A stretch of 64,000 nt of DNA from Apophysomyces variabilis. Lineage: Eukaryota; Mucoromycota; Mucoromycetes; Mucorales; Mucoraceae. The position numbers and the translations under genes are program-made. Of the stretch, positions 1-11,656 are shown piece after piece. How positions within the stretch are numbered: position 1 is the first letter of the stretch; the number at the start of each line of letters is the position of its first letter. The notes under the pieces were generated by a model. That model was given only the letters and a program-made list of their open reading frames with translations, was not told the origin of the DNA and did not search any database. The DNA is taken from positions 248,001 through 312,000 of the forward strand of contig MZZL01000134.1 in assembly GCA_002749535.1 (NCBI GenBank), read 5' to 3'.

Positions 1-1308
1 ATATCTTCTAAATTCGGTACGCTATCGCAGGTGTAGCGTGACAAACACCATTCGATCATAACGAAATATGGCTCCAACAGACTTAACTCTGGCCAATCAT
101 ATTGAGACCTTCAGTTCTCCGCTTCTGATTGGTAAATCGTTAGTATTTCATTTTCCATTTCTGACGATCCATTACTGTACGCTTTTTGTAGTTGTCCGCA
201 ACTGACTCCATTGTTGCGCTAATGTGGCAAAGAGTAAAAGAGTAACATAGTCGTTGTTTCTTTTTCCGAAAGCTAGACAAGAACTTACAAATTTATCCTC
301 GAATAATCCTGATAAATGTTGTTTTCAAAGTTATTCAAGGATAGTTTTTCCCGTAGTGTACTAATAGAGTGCAAGTGATAAAGTGATATAAAGGCATATA
401 TAAACTATGCAAGAGCTGGAAGAAATAAAAGTTAAGCTTTTTTTTGCTGTCTCAATCCTAACCAGTAAAGCGACCTTCTATCTATAGACCACGATCTTCA
501 TCCTAAGTCGATAACAGTATGTTACATGGCCAAAGCGCGCAGAATGATGAAGCAGAGTTTGAGAATCTGCTTGAAAATCGCAATAATCAAAACCTATATA
601 CAAGGTGAGAAACATATGTATGCTCTGTTGTTTGTGTAATTTTTACCTAGGAGACTGGAAATCTACTGGCTTTCTTTCATTTAGAAGGTCCAACAATAAA
701 CCCTTAGAAGCTTATATCTGATAAATCAGTCCTCTTAATGACATGCAGACATTCAGTGAGCTATCTGTGAGGAAACATTCTTTACTAATACAAAATTATT
801 TGGAAGCTACAATAAACAGGAGTAGGCACCAGTAAGACGTAGATATACTGGGGAGCTCGAGACATTCCGAAAAGTAAGAGGTGCTTTTTGGACCTTGCAG
901 AGGGCTATAGGATCCTTTCAGAGGTAATAAAATCGCGATGTGGAGGGTGGGAGCCTGGTTTAGTAACCTTGCGGTGCACAGCGGTATACATAAGTGTCTC
1001 GGTGCGTCTGGTTATTTTTCGGATGACTTGAATCCACAGCATATCTGATGCCAGCACTGCAAAGTCTTCTCTTGCCTTTTTGGTCTTCAACCAAAATCGC
1101 CGTATTCCCTCTATCATATACAGCTCCTGGATTATAAAGCAGCTGAAAGCTGTTAATTGTGCTTTCAAGATGATTGACATATATTCCCGTCCAACCCCTC
1201 TGCCTGAGTTTTTTTTATCAACATTGGTATCAAGACTATTTCTAAATGAATCAGAAAAAGTTTTTTATAAAGATGAAAGTTAAATCATGCTAAATACATT
1301 TCGAGCGA
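1..1308. other. intergenic, with two weak exon-like fragments
   Basis: No complete gene is visible. Two short ATG-initiated stretches on the plus strand look exon-like. One starts at 68 (MAPTDLTLANH...) and reaches a possible GTAAAT donor at 131 with a tttttgtag acceptor near 199, but the spliced frame stops after a few codons. The other starts at 519 (MLHGQSAQNDE...) and reaches a GTGAGA donor near 605 with an acceptor near 650, after which the frame continues RRLEIYWLSFI and stops. They may be 5' ends of decayed genes or chance. The rest is AT-rich and featureless. Confidence 0.3.
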
Positions 1309-2412
1309 TTAAATATGCGTCTCAAACAGCTTGACTGCACGCACATGGTCTACGTTACCACCACTAAGAACGATCCCGATATTGCGGATATTATTCTCCT
1401 GAATATGCCTATGGAAGTCGCTATTGAATACAACTACAGCTAAGGGTACTGCTGCACTAGGTTCAATGCATAGCTTCATCCGTGTCCAAACCAAATCCAT
1501 AGCCTTCACGATTTGAGTCTCTGTCACAGTGAATATTCCATCTACGTTGGTCATCACTAGTTGAAAAGCAAGTTCGCTGATATTCGCTGCTAGCCCATCG
1601 GCAACGGACGTTTTCCCTGAAGGGTTGGATTGTCTGCTCTTGCTGGAATAGGAACGAAAAGCATCGTTGACAAGCTCTGGTTCGGCAGCAAAGACCTTAA
1701 TGTGTGGATTCAATGCTTTGGCTGCTACCGAACAACCGGACAACATCCCTCCTCCACCAACGGGAAGAACAAGAGCATCCAACGAAATTCCTTGATCTTC
1801 TGTTTGAGCAATGAGTTCAACAGCAATTGTTCCCTGGCCAGCGATTACGTCGGCGTTGTTGGAAGAGTGGATCAAGGTAGCACCTGTTTCTTGTATGAGT
1901 CGATCAGCCTGATTTACAGAACGTATTAGTGGAGTGAAAACTTCCTAATAACTTAATTACCGTTTGCTGCCTTGCTTCCTGAGTTGGCTCGCATTCAACA
2001 ATTGTTGCTCCGTAGCGGCGTACAGCAGCCTTTTTCACTTCAGGTGCAGTGCGAGGCATCACCACATAAGCTGGTATCCCTCTTTGTTGTGCAGCTAATG
2101 CAAGTGCCTGTGCGTGGTTTCCGCTAGAATGTGCCACAACTCCTTTAGCAGCCTCCTCGTCGGATAGTAACTTGACAGCATTGGTTGCGCCTCGGATTTT
2201 GAAAGCTACTAGACTGTGAATAGCGAATGCGAACATTAGCTATTGCGCCTACCACCAGTTTTTTGAAACAATTCGCATTTAAAGAATAGTTCAACCGGGC
2301 CGACCTTTCCAGATACCAGAGAGTTCAGAGATGAACACGTTGCTATAGGCGTACGATAGACTTCGATTCGCTCAGCAGCAGCTTGTATATCCTTGATTTC
2401 AACGGTAGCCAT
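1309..2412 (-). CDS. PLP-dependent serine racemase / threonine dehydratase-like enzyme
   Basis: Three exons on the minus strand: 2412-2253, 2205-1961 and 1908-1309 (1005 nt, 334 aa), with GT-AG introns of 47 and 52 nt. The protein is a fold-type II pyridoxal-phosphate enzyme. The PLP lysine lies in TGAFKIRGA at Lys56, the same number as in human serine racemase. The phosphate/substrate loop HSSGNHAQA is near residue 80, and its second serine would be the alternative catalytic base. VIAGQGT lies mid-protein, a VGGGGMLSG glycine loop follows, and VLSGGNVD is near the C terminus. The length matches fungal Sry1-type enzymes (about 325-340 aa). The expected reactions are L/D-serine interconversion or beta-elimination of serine or hydroxyaspartate in the cytosol; sequence alone cannot choose between racemase, hydroxyaspartate dehydratase and threonine deaminase. 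There is no C-terminal ACT domain, which argues against a biosynthetic threonine deaminase. The ATG at 2412 is the first in frame. Confidence 0.9.
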
Positions 2413-5400
2413 TGAGAAACAAACGCTTTAGTTCTTGATAGCATGTCAACTGGGTTTTAGCAGCTTTTATATTTTATGGTGCGTGTCACCTAAATTCGGT
2501 TTTTTAGATGGCTTTCTTAGATTTTTATTGTAATTATTCAAGCGTATAAAGTACAATAATATTATTTAAAGCTAGAACAACTTTTTTATAATGAATATTT
2601 TCTAGTTACTCAAATAAACGGGGCATTTTTAGATAGTAAGCTCATGAACCATGACCTGCGACCACAGTATGCATCTTACCAGAAGATACGTTATCCTATT
2701 GTTGTTGTAATTTTCTTATGGTTAAGCAAGTCATAACCTGGGTAACCGTAGTACACTTCTTTAATTCCGACACCTTTTTTTCAAATAAATATTATTTGGA
2801 GTTGAAACAGCTGACCCCAGTTATACAGGCCTTTTATAATTTGACACCTTATCTATGACATTATAATTCTCGATCTAATGAAACTCTTGCTAAGTGGAGC
2901 CCCTTGACCGCTGTGTAACAACTTAAAGATAACCCTCTTGAAGGCCATACTGGCGTAGAAGTAGAATGTGATACGCAAACATACTTTTTAACAACAATTC
3001 TCACCAACCAAAGACGTTATGTGATTTCTATTATTGCGTGGTATGCTGAGGTATAACTAAGATCTGTAGATAAGATGTAGGTAATTTATCTAGATAAGAT
3101 ATTCAAACAAGCAATATGTAATACTTCACGTACAGTTATTCAGCCTAGAAACTGCGCCTTCCATCGATGTGCCACAGATTAACCAAGATTGACAAATTAT
3201 GATGAATTAAGCTAACACGCTAAACGTTGCGCAAATCCGTGTCCGAGCCACGTACCTTCTGCAAGAGAAATTTTGCAATGTCTAGAAAAGATATTATTCA
3301 AGCTCCCTGAACCATTCAGTTGTTCTCCTTATACTGCTAGCAGTGATGTCTTTCAAACAGCATATTAAGCATAGAAACATAGCAGAAATAAGCCACAGCT
3401 CGTGTGCAAAGACCCATTCATCGCCACTGCAACTTTTTCTTTGTCTCAATGTGCTATAGTAGTACAACCCTGAGGAATTTTGCATGGTACATTGATCTGC
3501 AATCAGAGTGTACGAATCATTCCGTAATAGGCTCGTTAAGAATTCCTTAAATAAAGAGATGTAACAGGTAATATCGGGTGATGAGAAGTTCAAGGTACGT
3601 TACACGAAGGGTCCTTTCGTCCTCAAAGGAAAGATTGCTACAAAAGCTCCTTTTACGGAGTGCGCTCTTCCTCTCTTAGTATACAGCTTAAAACTGGATC
3701 CATTATCCAATCGGGATTCATCATACATGTTCCGTTTAAAGAGGTTCTTACTCAAATCAATGCTCATTATGGAAGTACTCTCCAAACTTTCAAGTTATCT
3801 ATTGTTAAAGCATGCCTTTTTATTGACGTTCGCCCAAGCCGTTTACCCGTGCTAGCTTTGATCACTTCCCTACAGGAGATATTAATGTTACTTATGCAGC
3901 ACCATTGAACGAGAAACTAAGATTTATATGATCTATTATGAGATTGGCTAGAACATGTCAAAGCAAAATGCTGTCCTACTGTAAAATAGAGCTCGCACTC
4001 TGGCAATACAGTGGAATGGCGGGCTTTTCGAGACATATCTTAGCGTTAGCAAGTTATTTGAAGCGGCGACTCGGCAAGCTCAAAAAGGAAGATACAGCAC
4101 ATTAAAATGCGCAAGTTGTGAGGAAACTGGCTGAAAAGCAGCTAAAAACTAGCCTTGTCCCACTTATCCTAAACAGGAAAATATCTAAAAACGATAAATA
4201 AGTACCTAGATATCAGTAATACCTATTCATGAAATAAGTTTATAAAAAGTTGGGCTTTTAGAACTGTGGTACGCTCCGCAGAGTAATGAGCTATATCATT
4301 GGAGAATTTTAGAGAAGTAAACTTGTTCGTCTGATTTTTTGATTTTCTGTTTTTAGTGCGTATTTTGTTCCTGTCTTAATTGCTTGAAACACCGTAGTTG
4401 TTGCTTTGGCTCAATTTTCGGATGTGCTCTTGGCTTCGAAAGCTACGAGTCATTGAAACTCCTTGGTAATATGACCTCTTTGTTTTCGAAAAAGATATAG
4501 AGAACTTCGAAAGCCAAATTTAACAAGACCGATATAAGTAGTATGTTTACTATCATTCCTTGTAAACATGGCCCATTAAACTAACGGACTAAACATAGGC
4601 AGTTAATGGACCAAATCGGGAACGCTCAACAGAGTTTTGCATTCGAAGATCAGGTGATACAAGGTTCAGAGCTCAGGATTGTACTACAGAAATGCAGACG
4701 TGCAAATAATAACGGACAGTAGGACGAGATGGCAGAAAGAGTCATAAATAACTGTTCGCATTTCTTCACCAAGGATAAGACAAGATGTAACCGAAAAACA
4801 TCTCCAACACGTAATTGAACGTTGCCGGCGCTTGCTAGTTTCTGTTTCAACAAAAGAAAGCAATCGGACAAAGTGATGAAAACAACTGGTAAGCGAGCAT
4901 TGCTGCCATGGAGACTTAAGATGCCAAGATAAAGACATAGTTTTTTTTTTCTTACAAAGAGTCTAATGCTCTTGCATATAACAAAGTCAAAGAAATCGGT
5001 CTTACAGATCTTGTTATGCTCAAATAGGATACAACAATATAGTAAGAACGGAGCTAATGACTACTGAAGTACAGTGAAAGAGAAGAACTCTTCAACTGAA
5101 ACCCTCATACACTGCGTGACTAAAAAATTACAGAAATCTTATATTCTGAGAAGAAAAAGATGGCTCAGAGGGGTAACACCGCATACTTAAATTTTGCTGC
5201 AATAAGCAAAACATGACAATGCCTACTAGAGTAGAGTACTTGATGTTTGGCTTTGCGTTTTCACTTGATTTACAACTTATCTTCAAGTGCATGTCAACGC
5301 TTTAGTTATTCCCTTTCTTAATATATATTGTGGACCTTACAATGTATCGTTGATAAGAAAAAAATATACGTCATAATACGTGCATATTTGGAGGTGATCT

Positions 5401-5713
5401 AAACTTAACACTAATTTTGTGAGATCTATTGCGTCCTCTTACTTGCAAATGACTTTCCTTGTACATACTTGAATGCCTATTATAACTGAAATTTCCTATT
5501 TTACGATAGCAATGGCTTTAGTGTGTTAGCGTGAAACGTAAAATCTCAGATACGCTTCTCTAATCAGTGTTGCTTTTTTAATACATAGTCATTGATTGTT
5601 CCACTATAGAATAAAACACAGACCGCTAACAAAAACCCTTTCCTTTCTTTATTCTATCTTGACCCAGGCCCCAGTTGATTCTCTCTGCACACACAAATAT
5701 TATCACCAAGCAT
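2413..5713. other. long intergenic stretch, mostly featureless
   Basis: No gene can be supported. Around 3600-3930 the plus strand has broken coding-like reading in more than one frame (TKGPFVLKGKIATKAPFTE early, then FDHFPTGDINVTYAAPLNE near 3860) with stops and a frame change between. It may be the remnant of an unidentified gene or element. At about 4245-4265 the string AAAAGTTGGGCTTTTAGAAC resembles AAAAGTTGGGCCTTTAGGAC near 8633. The remainder is AT-rich DNA with short random ORFs. Confidence 0.5.
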
Positions 5714-7539
5714 ATGGCTCTTTTGCATGACCCTGAAGATATCAACGTGGAGACTCCGGTCCCCCAAAACGAAACCACGTATACATTGCCTGAAGAGGAA
5801 AAAACTATAAACGAAGGAACAGCAGAAGCGGATACTGGTATGTCAGATATCTCCATCGAGTTTATCGAATCGAAATAAGATATAGCATTGGCTGTAGCTT
5901 GCGATCGCGAACCCCCAGATGGCGGGTATGGGTGGGTTGTTGTTTTTGGAGCATTTTTGCTCCAGGTGATTCTATTTGGCGTAAATACTAGCTGGTAAGA
6001 AGTTTTTCACTACTTAGGTGAGTCACTTGGACTAAGGCCTTGGGTTTATGTAGGGGTATGCTTTTGAAGTCTGCCGTCTGGAATTGCTCGTATTTAGCAA
6101 GTTCTCACTTTTGCAATTCAATAGGTATCATGCAAGCTTATTATGAAATACACGTATTCGGCAGATCAGCTAGTGTCTCTCTCAGTCTCGTTCAAACTTT
6201 GGGACAACTAGTGGTGAATTCCTTCAGTCCCGTAGCTCAGTTAATACGATATAAATTTGGCTTAAGAGTGCTCCTGATAAGTGGTGTTCTCTTAATTACT
6301 CTTGGACTGGAGCTGGCCAGTTTTGCGACCCAGGTAAATTTCACAAGCAAGCAATATTCTTTGCTTATAGTAGGGCTTCATTCTTTTGTTCAGATTTGGC
6401 ATCTGTATCTGACGGTTGGCCTATTATTTGGAGTTGGGTGTGCGTTTTGCTATAACACAACGGTACGTTAGCAAGGGAAGACGTGGTTTGTTCACATGTC
6501 CTTGTTGGTATTTATTTCTTTAAACTTGTCTAGATGAGTGTGCCGTTACAGTACTTTAAAAAACGCCGAGGAGTTGCGCAAGGATTAGTTGCTAGTGGAA
6601 CTGGAATAGGTGGAGTAGTTTTCCCATTTATTATGTCCTCCCTCAATCTATCAATGGGCATTTCTGGGTAACTCTCTTCTTACAAAATTTGTTCTGACTG
6701 GCGCTCAGGACATATCGAATTGCAGGATTAATCTATCTAGGTTGCGGGATTGTATCCACTATCTTAATCAAGGAGTTTAATCCTGAACGTACGTCCAACA
6801 AGAAAATCTCAAGCATCGTAGACTTCAGCATATTGAAGAACAAAAGCTTTACCCTCTTCTGCATTGGTTCAAATATCGTATTGGCAGCATATTTTGTTCC
6901 TTCCATTTATTTACCGTGTAAATTAAAAAGCTTGCCATCTCGTTGGGGGATACTAAATTATAGTGTTTTGTTAGCTTACGCCACTAGTCAAGGAATAGCC
7001 TATTCACAAACTCCAGCACTGGTTTCGCTTTTATCAGCAGCGAACTGCCTGGGACGTATTCTTGCTGGAATAGCATCTGATCGCTTTGGTCACGTCAGCA
7101 CTCTCACTATATTTTCAGTCATTACCGCACTCAGCTCACTTTTAATTTGGACATTTGCGTTTAACTATAGCACAATGATAGTATTTGCTGTTATATATGG
7201 TCTTTTTTGTGGAACTTATTATGGGCTACGTGAGTATATGGTTTAGCTGTTTACGATGAGAGATGTTTATCATTATTTGTTACTTTTATATTAGTATCGC
7301 CTATTGTCGCATCCATCCTAGGTATGGAAAAGTTCTCGTCTGGCGTTTCGCTTATGCTATTCTCCAACGCTCTGCCGGTATTCGGACCTACAATAGCAGC
7401 TGCTATTGCAGGCGCTGTCCAAGAGGTCCAACCCTTCTTTGCTTACAAAGCATTTACTGGTGCTTGTTATTTGGCTGGTGCTGCTGTATTTGTTGTGCTT
7501 CAAATGAGACTAAGAAAGAAACGGTCGGCGAAAACATAA
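5714..7539 (+). CDS. monocarboxylate transporter-like MFS protein (MCT/SLC16 type)
   Basis: A multi-exon plus-strand gene. Confident exons are 5714-5837, 5898-5994, 6125-6462, 6534-6667, 6709-6917, 6975-7229 and 7295-7539. After an acidic cytoplasmic N terminus comes the MCT signature PPDGGYGWVVVFGAFLLQ before TM1, then GIMQAYYE, and after TM4-5 the conserved PLQYFKKRRGVAQGLVASG. The second half carries NCLGRILAGIASDRFG, the MFS loop motif. The predicted role is plasma-membrane proton-coupled uptake of monocarboxylates or a related solute; the substrate is unknown. An apparent in-frame stop at 5876 is removed by a 60-nt GTATGT intron (5838-5897). Joining 5994 to 6125 directly breaks the frame. 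Either a 2-nt exon (GG at 6054-6055, flanked by a good acceptor and a GTATG donor) or an exon beginning at 6054 that adds 23 residues restores it. The protein ends with a basic tail, RLRKKRSAKT. Confidence 0.85.
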
Positions 7540-9400
7540 TTTTATTGGTCCACAGGGCGTGAAAATAAAAGCTTTGCCGTGGATACGGGTACGATACCGT
7601 TTGTCAAAGGGAATTTTTTGCTAGGGTTTTGAATTGCATTAGCTGACGTTGGACTTTGACATAAAAAAGATTATAATACATGTATACTTAACAACAAACC
7701 ATCTTGAAAATATCTGGATTTTATGAAACTTTGGCTGTCCGTATTAATGTGGTACTTGTCTTCATTATAATCAACTATACACCATGGAAATCAGGTTACT
7801 ATAGGAATTTAATGGTTCCTATATATCTAAATTTTAGAGCCATGGTTCCCATAGGTATTTAAGGGATGCTTTGGTTCCGCCAGGCTCTCTTCAGTATCCA
7901 ATGGTTCCAGAATATACAATTCACCGCAGATTGCTTAGTTTCTCTTCCGGGCATGGACTTTAGTTTATATTTATTAAAACCACTTGATAAAGTCTTATGC
8001 TTATTCTTTTCAGAATGTTGTGGTTCCTACAGGATCCGCTTGGCCACTAAACGTCATTATCGGTTCTCGGAGGATCCAAGAGTATCCAGATAGCAGAATT
8101 GCTCTAAAAAAGCAATGGGGTCTGTTTCGGAAAACATTTCTGTAAACATTGTTGTATGGAACGGTGGAGGTATTGAATATCTTTCGGCGTTTCTGATCCA
8201 TTTAACAGTGCAGATATTGCCAGGATCGAGCAAACGTTGTCAACTGCGTCACGGCTGCGGAAAGCTGATGGAAAAATAATTAGCTGGCTCCTCTCCTAGG
8301 CACCAAGCACTACGCGACCATACAATACAATAGACGTTGGATATAGTACAAGTATGCGCATTATCAAGAGAGTACCGCGTACCTATTTAGGTGAAACGCC
8401 ATTATTCTTCAAGTATTCTCATACTCAGCAGTTCATACCCGTCGCTTTAATCAGGACCCACAAGATAACACTGGAACCTAACGCTATACCATATGTACAG
8501 CCTTCGATCGACTCGCAACTATCATTATCGGTACGGTGGATATAGTGTGCATGACAGCCTGGATATTCCCGGGTCGTTAAAGAACGTATATTATATGACC
8601 AAAGATGCATGAGTGCCAAATAACCGACCTTTGAAAAGTTGGGCCTTTAGGACATCAAACATTCCGTAACACTTCGTAGCCTGCAATTGGAAGATTCACT
8701 GTTCCATGTCTGTTAGCCTGTGCTTGTGGTATCTTCTCACGTTCAATATTGAGGCTTTTTTTTTTCTGATAAGTCTTGTCGAGTATATTTTGCTTCCTTT
8801 TCCTTTTCCTAGCTGGCTTCTTCAATATAGACGCGTTTTTCAACAATATGCTCTCCAGATTACTGTAGAAATAGTCCAAATAGGTAATGAAACTGCCAGG
8901 CTTCAGCGAACAGTGGACGATGCCATACAAAAATGCAGGAAGTATGCGTGCAGGTTTCGTATCTGAAGGTATTCAAAGCAATATTTGTTTTTTCTTCGTT
9001 TAGCTTTGCTACCATTGCACAAAGTAAACTGCAGTATGGCAGCAACCGTACAAGGACTTGTAGTGGTGACTTGAACCCTGTTTATTGAGCAAGATTGCGA
9101 TATGGAGAATGCAATGGAGAATAATGCCAATAGTTGGCGCTATGGAAAACCAGAGTATCTTAGCGTTAAGCTCATGAAATGACTGGTAGATGAGACTGGA
9201 GAAGAAACTAGACAGCCACCTATCAGCCAATTGGAAGCAAAAGTGCGCCTCAAGAAAGCACATGCACTGGCCTGAATGTTATCTCTAATATCCGGGAAGA
9301 TGCTGAAAACAGGTGTTGTTAGCGAATGCTGGCTAACCATGTCATGGGGATTCCTTACATTCCCCTCTAAAAAGTCATTTTTTGTTTTATTCAATCTTCC
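7540..9400. other. intergenic
   Basis: No gene can be supported. Short ORFs on both strands have no recognisable motif. Near 8633 lies the string AAAAGTTGGGCCTTTAGGAC, resembling the one near 4245, perhaps remnants of one repeat. The minus-strand frame at 8655-8930 is lysine-rich (ILKKPARKRKRKQN) but lacks features that would identify it. I could not find a left inverted terminal repeat for the transposase relic that follows. Confidence 0.4.
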
Positions 9401-9403
9401 TCC

Positions 9404-10458
9404 ATGGCACTGAACTGCATCACTAACTTTACCCGTAAGCCTGACGCTGAACTTCCGCCAGAGAGAGACCATATATTGGGCATGCGACAAGCAAACATGC
9501 CGTATGGTGAAATCGCGAAAGCCCGCAAGCTCCCCCGCGCGACCGTTGTTTCAGTGCTACATCATATAATGAAGACCGGTGAATCCTCTTCCGCAGCCCG
9601 TTCTGGAAGATCAAAGGTGACAGAACGTACTAAACTTGCCGAGCTCAACATTCGCCGTGAACCGCACAAACCTCTTGTGCAGCATCACGCGGAGTTTTCC
9701 CATGACCATGTCAAGATATCTAACCACTTCCCAAAGCGGTCAATTCTCTGGGCTTCATTTCCCGTATATCGCGTCGCAAGCCGAAGCTAACCGAGAAACA
9801 CAAAAAAGCCCGGTTGGAATGGGCCAAAACTCATGTGAACTGGACCCTTGAGCAATGATTCAAGGCCATTAGGTCCGAGGAGTCCATATCGCTGATGCAT
9901 GGCAACAATGGCCATCCAAGAGTGCTCAGAAAAGACGATGAAGCATACAAGAGCAATGATTTGCAACCAACTGTGAATTATGATTGCTCTGTAATAATCT
10001 GGGGAAGCTTCAGAACGGACAGGACGGTGGCAGTAAAAATCATAACAGGAACCATGGGTCAAGACGTGTACGTAGACGTTTTGTCTGGGTGCTATTACCC
10101 AGCTTACTTAGAAGTAAGTCCTGATACCGTTAGCAATGGGTATGTTCTGCAAGAAGACGTGACCAGCTCCAGTAGGGGCACTTACTCGAGGTGGTGGAAG
10201 CAGATGAACAAGCTTCCTGTCATGGACAACTGGCTTTTCCAAAGTCCAGACCTGAACCCGATTGAGCATCTGTGGGATGAGATCGAGCGGCGTCCCATGA
10301 AGCGAAGACATGCTAAATTTAATAAACAGCAGTTGGAAGAGGCGCTGCTTAATGAGTGGCAAAAGATCCTGGCAGGCGTCTGCAAGAATTTGTTGGATTC
10401 TATGCAAGCAAGATACCAAGCGCTGATTAAAGCCTGTGATAGAGAAATCAGATACTGA
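9404..10458 (+). pseudogene. degenerate Tc1/mariner-family transposase
   Basis: The first part (9404-9787) reads as a helix-turn-helix DNA-binding region: MRQANMPYGEIAKARKLPRATVVSVLHH followed by GRSKVTERTKL. A frame change around 9787-9800 and a TGA in the stretch before 9895 (THVNWTLEQ then stop) interrupt it. The third segment to 10458 is the catalytic half. The first acidic site, normally SDES, reads SEES here. The second aspartate sits in LQEDVTSSS where intact copies have QDNAP. The glutamate is in QSPDLNPIEHLWDEIERR. Spacing between the second D and E is 35 residues, one more than the usual DD34E, consistent with a small indel. The C-terminal helix LLDSMQARYQALIKA is typical. With frameshift, stop and altered catalytic residue, this copy should be inactive. 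GGACACCCTC near 10492 could be part of a right terminal repeat. Confidence 0.85.
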
Positions 10459-10460
10459 AA

Positions 10461-11014
10461 ATAAAAATAAAAACATATATTATATATAGGACACCCTCTT
10501 AACCATTGTCGAAAGTTTCAAGACAATTGGTTTATAAAAGTTGTGATATAGAGCAGGTTTGAGATTTTCGAGTAGATTTTGATTAGGCGGAGTTAAGAGT
10601 TTCAAAGTTTGAAGGGAGCTGTCCGAAAAGTCAATTTTTCGGCTGTTCGAGTGAATTGGTTGCTAGTTGATGAATTTTATTGGCTGAACGTAACGTGTCC
10701 TTTCTATAATGGGCTGCAAAATGTTGAGCAGGGTTGAACTTTCTTTGTGTGACGTGTACGCCACAACCCTTTGGGATCAAAAAGCAAGTATACCAAATAA
10801 GGGATTACAATTTTATTACAATTTTATAAAATCGGGTAGTCCCCTTGTGTGGACATATTCGGCGTCCGCTGAATGACATAAAAGGAGATCTATAAGGCAC
10901 ATAACAAATTATAACTGCGATAACAACAGCATTATAAATTCCTAGGCCTGAACCGCTTTTTGTTTTCTTCTCTCCCTTAAACATCGGTTTATTCATATCC
11001 ATCTATTGATAAAT
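10461..11014. other. intergenic and presumed promoter of the zinc-finger gene
   Basis: AT-rich DNA downstream of the transposase relic and upstream of the zinc-finger gene. Nothing is recognised as a gene. A possible transposon end lies near 10492 (GGACACCCTCTTAACC). The region just before the ATG at 11015 is pyrimidine-rich (CTTCTCTCCC), as is common in fungal promoters. Confidence 0.4.
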
Positions 11015-11656
11015 ATGTCAGTCAACGTGTGTCTACTTCTTCGGGAAATCAGGCAGAGGATTGTTTGGCTGGAACAATGCCTCCAAGTCAATGTCCCTGC
11101 AGCGGTTAACGAAATCGATCCGATGTATTCAAGCAGGCAAGTTCCGTTATCGGTTCAAGGAAGCCTGAACCACCTGAACTTGACAGGATTCTTGGAACAT
11201 GCAAGTGCATCTCCATACAATGCTTCACATGATTTTACACTGCAAGCGGCTCCGTTTGCATTATTTCCCGTTCCTAACGTTTCCTACAATGGTGGAGTTC
11301 AACAAACTTATTCCCCAGGGTTTATAAATGACGATATTTTGCCCGTACAAGATCATGCTAGTGATGTAGGAGGTAAAATCTACATTTGACCTAGCTTCTT
11401 CTGACTGACATAATGTATAGTCTTCGCTGAGACCTTGTTCCGTGAACATACAAGCAATCTACATAACGAAGCGTTTGACCCATCGCAGAATGCAAGGCCG
11501 CCGCGTCGTAGAAGGGTGAACTCTCGACGTCGAAATCCTTCGAGATCTTCGCAAGACCAAGGCGTTTTTACCTGTATAAGATGTGATCGAGCATTGTCTC
11601 GTCTTGATGCTCTAAGACGGCATGAAAGAACTGTACACCGAGACGAACCACTGTGA
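11015..11656 (+). CDS. C2H2 zinc-finger protein (single C-terminal finger)
   Basis: Two exons, 11015-11372 and 11421-11656, separated by a 48-nt GT-AG intron (GTAAAA...GTATAG). The joined frame codes for 197 aa. The N-terminal two thirds is low in charge and rich in Ser, Asn, Pro and Leu with no known domain. A basic patch (RPPRRRRVNSRRR) follows, possibly a nuclear localisation signal. The C terminus carries one classical finger, FTCIRCDRALSRLDALRRHE, with spacing C-x2-C-x12-H-x4-H, only a few residues before the stop. It is probably a small nuclear DNA-binding protein, although a lone finger usually needs help for sequence-specific binding. A missing second finger (3' truncation) is possible but no in-frame continuation is visible. 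The ATG at 11015 is preferred because no upstream in-frame ATG is seen. Confidence 0.75.

Noticed and set aside
5838..5897. In-frame TAA at 5876 in the MCT-like gene as evidence of a pseudogene
   Set aside because: A canonical 60-nt GTATGT...TGTAG intron removes it and restores PPDGGYGWVVV in frame.
5876..7539. MCT-like gene beginning at 6040 (ATG of a 143-codon frame)
   Set aside because: This would leave out the conserved PPDGGYGWVVV start that splices in frame from 5714.
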